From Linnemannia elongata (taxonomy: Eukaryota > Mortierellomycota > Mortierellomycetes > Mortierellales > Mortierellaceae), in NCBI GenBank assembly GCA_036320915.1, contig JAXBDG010000011.1, positions 146,501 to 210,500 on the forward strand: a DNA stretch of 64,000 nt, in the 5' to 3' direction. The notes under the pieces were generated by a model. It had not been told where the DNA came from, ran no database searches, and saw only the letters and a list, made by a program, of their open reading frames with translations. Both the position numbers and the translations under genes were made by a program. How positions within the stretch are numbered: the first letter of the stretch is position 1; each line of letters begins with the position of its first letter. Of this stretch, positions 23,900-32,695 are shown piece by piece.

Positions 23900-24461
23900 A
23901 TGAACACACCAAGACGCACCAACAAACAGAAAAAGTAATAAAATTTTAATAATGCAATCAAACCCAAATCAAATTGGCGCTAGCGAGGGGTGATGCGGGA
24001 CAGGACAAGGGCTATCCGGCGATGTGCAATGAGCAATTGAGCGATTTACCGATGGCCCGATGACAGCTTGCCTCTTTGTTTTTGTTGGTAGAACTGGGCT
24101 CGGCCGCCTGCGGTGTTTGTTGTTGGTTGACCGGGAGTCGGCTGCCTTTTGGTATCTTTTGACATATGTGTACAGTTGCGCAGGTGTGTGGGTTTAGCAC
24201 ATTTCATAAAACGTCAATAAACAAAGCAGCTAGGATCAATTGAAGATAGCAAGAGGTACATTTTGCATTTCGTGTGAAATAAACAAAACACTTGGAGGAC
24301 TTAATGTGGCATGTGGTTGTTTATTATCGAATGAGTAGAGTAATTAAAAGAACAAGGGATGGGTGAAGAGAAATGGGGACGGATCGCATCCCCCTTCTGT
24401 GAAAAATGCAAATGCAGGGTAGAGAGAAAGGCGTCTGTATAGGTGGACGGGTTCTAGTTAT
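23900..24461. other. Intergenic, convergent 3' ends
   Basis: Contains an AATAAA at 23937-23942, 38 bp after the cyclophilin stop and a likely poly(A) signal. Otherwise nothing recognised. Confidence 0.6.
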
Positions 24462-26120
24462 CTAGTAGTTGTTGCGGGGCCGGTAATTGGGCGATTGGGG
24501 CTGCTGGGGAGGGTAATTGGATTGTTGCTGATATTGTTGCTGTTGCTGGTATTGTTGCTGGTGCTGCGGAGGGTAGCTCGGTCCCATATGTGGAGAGTAA
24601 CCACCACGGGATTGAGGACTCATGGGAGGGGATCGCATGCTTCCAGGGCCACTAGGACTAGGGTATCCTCCTGGGCCTGGTCGTTGTTGCTGAGGACGCA
24701 TTGGAGGTGATCCGTATCCGCTCATGTTATCCTGTGGGTACTGCTGGTAAGGTTGTGGTTGGTATCCTTGTTGTGGAGGAGGCTGGTACTGGTGTTGGGG
24801 TGGGTATTGAGAGGGGCGTACTGGCGGAGAAGTTGAGTATCCAGAGGGTCCTTGGCGAGGAGACGAGAAGGTGCTGTTGCTACCAGGTCCCTGTCCGGGT
24901 CCTGGGCGCCCTCCGCTGTTAGGTCCTCGTTGGGGTCCGAGAGCAATTGGGCTAGGAGTACCAGAATTGGGGTACTGACCGCCTGCACCGCCTGCATATC
25001 CTCCTCCGAGATTCGATTCCTGCGACTTGCGAGGGGGGACGCCTCGACGGTAAGAAAGCTCTGACTGGACGACAGATCCTTCTTGTTCAAGACTGTCACG
25101 GCGGCTGTTGTTCGAGGACTGGATCACAAACTCGTTGCCCATATCGTTGACGATAACAGCGGCGGGAGAGTTTTGGCCACGGGGACCTGTGGGGCTTGCC
25201 AAAGGATGTGAGGGCCGTGACCGTGGTGAGATAGGTGAAGACTGTTGGTTGTTGATGTATGGTTGCTGTTGTTGCTGTTGTTGCTGGCTCTGTTGGAAGC
25301 TACGTTGGGAAGGGGTCATGGGTGCGGGAGTGTTGCGGGAAAGTTCCATGGATGGGTTGGTGGTCGAGATGGGGGTTGGGAGATGCTGAGCTCGGCCGCT
25401 GTTAAGACTCTTTGTAGGAGAAGTAGGAGATGCAGGGCCAGGGCCAGGGCGCAGGCTGGCAGGACTTATCTCTGGACTCTCGGGGGCAAAGTGCGACTGG
25501 ATATGATCATCATAATGGCTATACTCTTGTTCAAGTGCCAGTTGAGTCTGTTGTGTCCTAGGATCTTGATACGCCGCCAACTCTCTTGCCTTCTCCTCAT
25601 CCTCACTTGCGCCTCGAAGTGCAAGCGGGTAAGAAATGAATCCCGAATCGTTATCGCGAGAGTTTCCGCTCCTGCTACTGCTGAGCGCTCCTATAGCGAC
25701 ACCGGCACTGCTGTGGGCGAGGGTGGGGGTCCGTTGATCGTACTTGTTGTCGAGGGGGAGGACATCGTTGGGATCGATGGGATCGCGGGAGGGGTCATGA
25801 CCGTCCGGCCGAGCAGCGTACCGGCGAGCACGGCGCTTCTTGCAGACAACGATCGAAATGATAAACATCAAGATCACCGCACCTCCGGCCGCAATACCTG
25901 CAATGGCTCCGACGGGGAGTCCTCCTGCGCCAGAGGAAGAGGAAGCATCGGGGGAGGCGGAGGGGGAGATGGTTGAGGTTATGGAGTCTGAGGGAGTGCC
26001 GGAGATGATGGCACCACCGTTGGTAGTTGTCTTTTTTGGTGGGGCGGCAGTAGTTGTGGCGGCAGTTGGTTTTGGTTTTGGCTTGGGGGCCGGGTTTGTT
26101 GTTGTTGGTTTTGGATCCAT
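24462..26120 (-). CDS. Single-pass membrane protein with Thr/Pro-rich ectodomain and Pro/Gln-rich cytoplasmic tail
   Basis: Intronless, 552 residues. Thr/Pro/Lys-rich N-terminus (PKPKPKPT, TTTAAPPKKTTT), a Ser-rich stem, and one transmembrane segment at about 68-91 (VGAIAGIAAGGAVILMFIISIVV) followed by a basic stop-transfer CKKRRARR. This is the layout of fungal wall-stress sensor-like and mucin-like proteins. The remaining 450 residues are low-complexity: Ser-rich, poly-Gln, then Gly-Pro-Tyr-Gln repeats (YPPQHQYQ, QQYQQQQQYQQQ). No signal peptide precedes the membrane segment from the ATG at 26120, so either the segment acts as a signal anchor or a short upstream exon was missed. No enzyme domain; function unknown. 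Confidence 0.75.
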   Translation of the reverse strand: MDPKPTTTNPAPKPKPKPTAATTTAAPPKKTTTNGGAIISGTPSDSITSTISPSASPDASSSSGAGGLPVGAIAGIAAGGAVILMFIISIVVCKKRRARRYAARPDGHDPSRDPIDPNDVLPLDNKYDQRTPTLAHSSAGVAIGALSSSRSGNSRDNDSGFISYPLALRGASEDEEKARELAAYQDPRTQQTQLALEQEYSHYDDHIQSHFAPESPEISPASLRPGPGPASPTSPTKSLNSGRAQHLPTPISTTNPSMELSRNTPAPMTPSQRSFQQSQQQQQQQQPYINNQQSSPISPRSRPSHPLASPTGPRGQNSPAAVIVNDMGNEFVIQSSNNSRRDSLEQEGSVVQSELSYRRGVPPRKSQESNLGGGYAGGAGGQYPNSGTPSPIALGPQRGPNSGGRPGPGQGPGSNSTFSSPRQGPSGYSTSPPVRPSQYPPQHQYQPPPQQGYQPQPYQQYPQDNMSGYGSPPMRPQQQRPGPGGYPSPSGPGSMRSPPMSPQSRGGYSPHMGPSYPPQHQQQYQQQQQYQQQSNYPPQQPQSPNYRPRNNY

Positions 26121-26275
26121 TATGTATGTTTGTGTGTTTGAGGAAGGGAGGGAGGGGTAGCTCTTTAAATTTGTCTGAGGAGTGCACTATCCGTCGAGCT
26201 GTTTAAAGAGAGAAGGGGAAGTAAGGGGGTGGTTGGCAGGGAAGGAGTGGTTGCGTGAGGTTGCTGTTGCAGCAG

Positions 26276-26304
26276 GTGCAGTTGCAGTTGCAGTTGCAGT
26301 TGCA

Positions 26305-26334
<30 letters not shown>
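26276..26334. repeat. (CAGTTG)n / (TTG)n microsatellite
   Basis: About five CAGTTG hexamers followed by about eight TTG units in the leader of the membrane-protein gene. Confidence 0.9.
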
Positions 26335-26335
<1 letters not shown>

Positions 26336-26931
26336 TGAATGGGCGTTTTAGTGATGCAAAAGTGAGTTGTGAGTAAAAGCGAGTATGAAATGAGAGTAGG
26401 GAGTGAGGAAGGAGGAACGGGTCAAGGACGAAGAACAGGGAAAAGAAAAGAAAAGAAAAGAAAGAAAAGAATAGAAAGAAAAGAGAAGAAAAAGAGAGAG
26501 AAGACGAGGCGTTGTTTACAGTTTTTTTTTTTCAGGCACCGGTTGATGTGCTGTTTTGACTTTGTCTGCAATAATTTGATGAGGCGGTTCTCATTGGACA
26601 GGTCTCTGATAAACAACACTCCCACACATTCAACCACACTCACCACTCATCGCAGGTCAATCGGGCGGACTTGTCCCTTCTTTCACCCCTCTTGATCATC
26701 GTCAATTGCATTACACATGGGATAGGGGGACCCGTAATGCTGCTAGTCTACTGCTGCTGCTACTACCGCTACAGTAGACTAATGAGTTCCCACCCACCAT
26801 GGATGGCATCAAGTATCAACTGCTGGATACATTGGGAAAAAAGAAAAAAGAGACACAAATGCACCATCCTCCTCCCTTGCCTTTTGCCTTGTGTTCACTT
26901 TCTTAATCCCTCTTTTGTGCAAACAGATGAC

Positions 26932-26933
<2 letters not shown>

Positions 26934-26963
<30 letters not shown>
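26934..26963. repeat. Poly(T) tract
   Basis: Thirty consecutive T; could be a slippage-prone or misassembled site. Confidence 0.95.
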
Positions 26964-26965
<2 letters not shown>

Positions 26966-29900
26966 GCTCTCAACCTTGTCCGTCATGTTTGTTTTCTAGT
27001 TCACTCAATTGTTGCCCCTGCTCTGCTCACTTTTTTTTTCATCTATCCATCTCATATCATCAACCTTTTGTTGTTGTTGTTGTCTTTGTTCTTGCGGTTG
27101 TGGTTGCCCTATTAACTCTTTCGCTTCTTTGTACTCCAACTCGCATACAAAAATGCTCAGAACTTGATGGGAAGAAAACGCCCTCGCGTCCTTTTCTGTT
27201 GGTCAAATAGAAAAGCAGCAACAACATACACACAAACAACAACAAAAATGAAAAGGAAGTGTTCCCGTTAGAGGGATGAGAGAGTGAACCAGCTGTTGCC
27301 AGCAGCACAAGACCTGTCGACTCTTTCTGTAACTTCTACTAAGGGTTCTCAAACGCTTTCTTCTGTGAGCAAGAGCAGACCATTCATCAGCGTCATTCTT
27401 ACAGACATAAAAATCGGAAACAGGAGCCGAAGAGGGGGGGCGAGCCTCTAACGCTTCATCTTCAGCTTCAGCTCGTTGCTCAAAAGTCATCATCCCTAAC
27501 CTCAGCCAATGCTCTTCTTTTTTTTTCCATCGTAGAGCTATCTCCGCCCAACCACCCTTGAATTATGTTTTTACGCCTCTCTCGTGACAGATTTCCAGAC
27601 GATACAAGGTCCTCAGGCTGGTCTGAGTCGCCGTCATTTATACATACGGCAGAAAGACTACCTACTCATTCTTCCTTATGAAGAATCGCTGCATGTGCCC
27701 TCATCTCCCTTTGCATTCATTCACTTGTGTAGGAGACTCTTGAAATTAAAAAAGGATCAGTGCTCCTCAGCTCATTTATTTCTTTCTCCTCCCTTCTTTC
27801 CCGTTCAACCGTGCATTTCCTCGTAGGTCCATTCAAAGCTTCCTCTGCATCCACCGCACCCACCCAAAGGAAAAACGGTAAAACACAAAACTAACAACAA
27901 ACAGAAAGAAAAACTAATCGGAAGTCGACAACAAAGAAACGCGGCGAAAGAGTCTGCAAAAGAAAGAAGGGAAAGACGAAAATTGCTCTCAATTTCTTTG
28001 ACTGGTCACAACCACGCAATCCAGGCCCCTCAGGTTGTTGTTTATCCGTCCCTGCCCAAAAACTTCATCTTCAAAATGTCCAACAGGGCGGAGTGTGTCC
28101 CAACAAAGGGCAACAGGAACAGTGCACACATACACAACAACAAACTGAGACCGAGAGCTGCTGCAAGGGAAAAAAACGGGTATAGGGCCGGACAGAGAGG
28201 AAAACGGCATTGAGAGCAAGTTGAAGAAAAAAAGTTTTCCGTTAGGGTGCGTCATTTTGGGGAAAGCATGCGCAGAGGGATGCGCAGGGGCGAGGATCGA
28301 TCCGTCGGGGACTGACGAAGGCAGGTTAGTTCTGGCCTGGGGCAAACGTCGGGGCTGATGCGGGTACCGGATGAACACTGACAAACGCGAAAGAAGGCGT
28401 TGCTTTTATCGATGTGCCTAAGTGGCAACAAGCTGGGAGTTTGGTGTGGACTTGTCGATCAAAGCAAAGAGGAACATTCACTGTATTTTCTATCGCTGTG
28501 CCTTCGACGCCACCAATTGTCATTGAGAAAGAAAAAGGAGGCGGGCTGGTTATGATCGCATGGTTGCCGGTATAATATACATTCAGTTAAACATAGCGTC
28601 GATGGTGCTTCCAAAAAACAAGTCCGAGCCTTTATTTTTGCACGCGGTTGTTCACATTTCAAAGGAGCGCGAAATGGATTTAACAGCTGTCTCTTTAATA
28701 GATCGTGCAGCCGTGAACGTACTCTCAAATAAATGGCATGTGAGAAAATAAACTACTTGGGTGTGATTCACAATTAGCCGTTGCCGTAGAGACGTGCATG
28801 CCGTTTTGTCGGACTCGTAGATGCTCGTGGTTGCCATGTCGGCGATAAGGACGTGCTTGTACAGCACAAGCCAGCTGAAAAGAAGCGATTGCACAATCTT
28901 TCATATGAACATCGAACTGGGGTAACTTTAAGAGGTCTTGTTAAGCATTGGTGCCACCCTTTTTCTTATGCTAAAACCAACGCGATCGAGTTTGGTACTG
29001 GAAGCGACATTCATTCGCCACTCGGACTTTCAAGTCGAGAATGATCTTTCCTTTTTCCATAATGCACTTTTATCTCACAAGACACAACGTGACGATAGAA
29101 AGTTCAAAGTAGTGCCTTGACGATACTTTCTTTTTATGTTCAACTGCTGCTACGATTTGACCAACAGTAAGCTGTCCTTACTTTCACACGCTCTTGCATT
29201 TTGTTTTATTTACGTTATAGTAAAGAAATGATCTAAAGGGATGTGACATGTTACTGCGTTGTGGTGTTGTGTTGTTTTTTGGATGAGATAGCGTTGGCAT
29301 TGTTTTTATCTTTTCTACTCTGGTGTTCGGTCATCATGCACAGACCATTCCAACATGAAAAAAACGTCTGTAACTCTTTTTCAATTAGCTATGCCAGGAT
29401 ACGCTTCTGCGTCCATGTTTCGACAATTGCGTGATGAAGGAGCGATGGCGCCAATGGTAAAAAATAGAGGTTGCCATATGGTGCACACATTAAGGATCTC
29501 CTCGGGACTCGCCAGCCTGTCTTAACTCTGTGATTATACGCTAATGAATTGTGGAGCAAGCGCAACTCTTTTCGATCCCGAAGTTCGTTTTCATAAACAG
29601 ACCTATTAAGTCATGCGAACTAGATCGACGCCTGTTTTGTCGTCGTTGCTTCTTTCTTTGCATCTTTTCTTGGGAGAGGATTCCCCCTTTCCACTTGGCG
29701 ACCTTTTTCTCGCTTCAACATCTTTTCACAAGTCTTGGATGCGGATAGTCACTTTAGTCCTCACTGGGAAGCTCTTTCCCTGCAAACTTTCAAGTACAGT
29801 TGACTATGCTGAGATTCACAGCCTGCTCGTATTTTCTTTGCGTATATCCCGTTCGCTGCTATCGCTGCACCCTGGAGTACTTGAACATCTTCGTCTTCCT

Positions 29901-30210
29901 TTTCTACACTTATAAGTCGATATAAAATGTCGGGTGTCGTGCATGCTCAAGGAGGAAGGTGATTGAGCTCATTGTTGGTGTTGACGGTCATGAAAAGGAA
30001 AAAACAAAAGAGAGACTGTGGACAGACACCTTTTGTGGATGTTCTCTGTGATGGGGATTAGATAGGACCGTGTCACAAGGTAAAAAGAGGGAATAGCTGA
30101 TCTCTCTCTCTCCTTCCCCTCCTTGACCGTTATCACTCATTATTGATCTTGGAACACCAGGGTTTGGGTGAGACTGAGTACCTTACAACTGATGAAGGAT
30201 TACGTGCGCT

Positions 30211-31061
30211 GTGGTGCTTATTTCCAGTTACAACCAAAAGGGTCCTGACAACTTTTGTTTTTGCTCATGTTCAAAAATTAGGATTACGCTTCGTTGCATT
30301 GCTTCTGTTCCAGAGGTTATACTGGATATTGTCGTGGAAGATACACTGAGCGATGAGGATTCATTCATAACACTCCCAGTCTTCTGGGACCCAGAGTCTG
30401 GTCTGAAAGAACCCACAAAAGGTAAGCAAGCCCCCATGCCCAACCCAGCTGTTGTCGACACCATCCCTACTCGTCAATACCCACCACCCATCCCTAAGCT
30501 GCGGTCAGAGAGATAACAACAAGGCATCCGGCCTTACACCTTCCCAGCAAGAAAAAGACCGTCCACATCGCCACCCACTTTTACTCTTCCTCAGAAAACG
30601 AAATTGTTATCTGGAGTGACGTCCTTGTCGTCTTTCGAGGTGACTTTTATCTGCAAAGTCATCCCCTTCCTCAAGGGCAACGACTTTCATGAGTACGTCG
30701 TTCTTTACGCTATTATTTTAATCTACATGCTGCCTTGTTCATAAGTGTTGAAGAAAAGAGACCTCAAATATGCAGAAATTATTCTTTGTCCAATTAATCT
30801 AGCCTTGACCCTCTTCGTCTTGCCTGTATCCCTGAAATCACTCTTGAAGTTGTTTTGGATGATGTGCATACCAACCCAGGAACCCACTCGTCAATATCAC
30901 AACAGAAGCCTTTGAAACTCTCAGCAGAGCTGCCTCAGGAAGTACCTCAAGGGGTTGCCGTCACAATCCCTGCAACATTTAGAGGACGGAACCCACATGG
31001 GCACATGGAATTAGCTCTAACCAACCTGCATATGGCAGCCCCCCCGAACAGACCTCTGTGA
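30211..31061 (+). pseudogene. Decayed gene fragment with two copies of an R-x-x-C-[IV]-P-E-[VI]-x-L motif
   Basis: Two blocks share a motif: RCIASVPEVILDIVVEDT at about 30285-30345 and LRLACIPEITLEVVLDDV at about 30810-30865. They belong to one reading frame if a TAA at 30514-30516 is ignored: the frame continues through VTFICKVIPFLKGNDFHE to a donor GA|GTACGT at 30692/30693 and joins in phase at TAG|CC (30803). From memory this motif is common in large Mortierella-specific proteins that also carry Sel1 repeats. The in-frame stop, and failure to find a phase-compatible next exon after CT|GTGAGC at about 31060, suggest a pseudogene; a sequencing error at the stop is possible. Confidence 0.55.
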
Positions 31062-31477
31062 GCCTCGATTTTATCCAAACAACAGCGAGAAAAACTCTTT
31101 CAGAGTCAGCCCAAACACATAGAGTGTCGCCCAGTCTATCAGTGAGGGCAGTCAGTTATGGTCACCTCAGGACCAGTGCTATAGAAAGGTGTGAACCTCC
31201 TTTTTTTCTTTTTTACTTGACGAAATAAGTAAGCCACCTGCATGTCCCCACTAAGGCATTATGAATGCTACTCAAGAACAAGGTCAAAATAAATGAAGGA
31301 ACTTCTTTATTCGTCCTTGTTTCTTTGAAAAAATTGGGGTATACTTCAACCAGGAGCTTTTTGTTACCACTTTCCTAAAGAGTACTCGGTTGTCAATTAG
31401 AGTCAATCAAGATAATCTGGAGGCTCAAGGCACGCAAGGCGACATGTGCTGCGAAGGCAACGGCGTCGACTTTTAAG

Positions 31478-31790
31478 ATTACCATACCGCCATGGATTTA
31501 TATCTCCAAGCGGCCGAGCAAGGGTATTCCGAGTGTCAACGGAAAGTCGGGCTGGTGTACGAAGGTGGCGCGGGAGTTCCTAAGGATCATACCAAGGTCG
31601 TCGCTTGGTATCTCAAAGCAGTCGCCCAAAGAAACGGAATAGCTCAGAACGGCATGGTCTATTGTTACAGCAAGGGTCAGGGTGTTTCGCGGAAATACAT
31701 CAAAGTTACAGATTGATGCCTCAGGTTCGCTGAGCAGGAGGACGCGTAAGAGCAGTTTAATCTGGGCCACCATGACTAAATTTAAGTACG
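31478..31790 (+). pseudogene. Sel1-repeat protein remnant
   Basis: The frame reads DYHTAMDLYLQAAEQGYSE, then CQRKVGLVYEGGAGVPKDH, WYLKAVAQRNGIAQNGMVY and YSKGQGVSRKY: two Sel1-like repeats (Y-x-x-A-A-x-Q-G ... G-x-x-Y-x-x-G-x-G-V). A TGA at 31714-31716 ends the ORF, but recognisable repeat sequence continues in frame (LRFAEQEDA, stop, EQFNLGHHD, stop). Sel1 repeats are helical protein-interaction modules. Probably the C-terminal part of the same decayed family as the fragment at 30.2-31.1 kb. Confidence 0.65.
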
Positions 31791-32085
31791 ATCGCGGGTA
31801 TTGTGATTTGTAAGACAATATTAGATGTAAATAGCCTTTCCGTGCAACATTACACAACTAAGTAATCCTTGAATACCACTAAAAAATTCATACAAGTCAA
31901 CAACGTAAACAACATCAACGACGCGACCTCAAATTACTGAAGCAAGGATTGAAGGAGACGACATCGAAGGATCAAGAAGCAACGTCGCTATGAACACTCG
32001 GTTGGCACAAGCTCTTGATAGTTTCTCCGCCCATTGTTCTTCTTATTCTTGTCCATGATTTCTTGATTTTCCCTACTCCTTTGTT

Positions 32086-32271
32086 CCTATTCCTTGCTTT
32101 TTCCTATTCCTTGCTTTTTCCTATTCCTTGCTTTTTCTTATCTCTAGAATTTTCTTATCCCTAGAATTTTCTTATCCCTTGCTCGTTTTATCCCTTGCTT
32201 TTTCTTATCCCTTGCTTTTTCTTATCCCTTGCTTTTTCTTATTCATTGCTTTTTCTTATCCCTTGTTTTTT
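32086..32271. repeat. 17-bp tandem repeat (CTTATCCCTTGCTTTTT type)
   Basis: About 11 copies of a 17-bp pyrimidine unit with variants CCTATTCCTTGCTTTTT and CTTATCCCTAGAATTTT; copies near the middle are almost identical. Confidence 0.9.
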
Positions 32272-32299
32272 TTGGGCTATTTCCAATCCCTGGATCTTA

Positions 32300-32560
32300 A
32301 ACCTTGACCTTATATCCTTTGATCTTTTCCCGGTATCGCTTAAACTTTTCCAGCATCCTTTCATATTTTTACAACATCCCTTACTCTTTTCTCCTTTGAG
32401 CAACCGTTGATCTTTTCCCAGTATCCCTTGATATTTTCCAGCATCCTTGAATCTTTTCACGGCATTCCTTGAACTTTTTTTTAGCATCCCCTTGAGCTTT
32501 TCCTGGTATCCCGTAATCTCTTTCCAGCATCCTTCGATGTTTTGAAAAAACATATCTTTT
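32300..32560. repeat. Degenerate ~19-22-bp pyrimidine tandem repeat
   Basis: Imperfect units of the form GATCTTTTCCAGCATCCCTT, for example around 32407-32545. Probably diverged relatives of the 17-bp array just upstream. Confidence 0.75.
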
Positions 32561-32695
32561 TGTACAATTCCCCTACTTACTCTCTCTTCTTCTTTTCCAC
32601 ATCCCATCCAGCTTTTCACTATCTCCTTCTCAGCATCTAACCATTTCCCTCACTCAAATTAACTAACTCCACCTTATAACCCTATCCTATTCAAA

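Larger units (their letters stand above)
26121..30200. other. Gene-poor 4-kb interval
   Basis: Starts with CAG/TTG microsatellites and a 30-nt T tract, then mixed sequence with short ORFs on both strands. A minus-strand ORF at 27203-27493 begins plausibly (MMTFEQRAEAEDEALEARP) and meets a GTAAGA donor, but no continuation in phase was found. From about 28.2 kb the sequence becomes more A/T-rich and looks decayed. No confident gene, RNA gene or transposon. Confidence 0.5.
31791..32695. other. Upstream region of the micro-exon locus, with pyrimidine minisatellites
   Basis: Almost wholly C/T on this strand from about 32040 to 32640. A weak TATA-like TTATAA lies about 20 bp before the ATG at 32696. 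No coding potential except low-complexity ORFs. Confidence 0.5.

Noticed and set aside
27203..27493. Minus-strand ORF starting MMTFEQRAEAEDEALEARP with a GTAAGA donor
   Set aside because: No downstream exon continues the frame; likely chance.
27989..28384. 131-codon minus-strand ORF
   Set aside because: No domain, no splice context, uneven composition; not distinguishable from chance.
26121..30200. Transposable element remnants
   Set aside because: No reverse-transcriptase, integrase or transposase motifs and no clear terminal repeats were seen; only microsatellites and decayed sequence.
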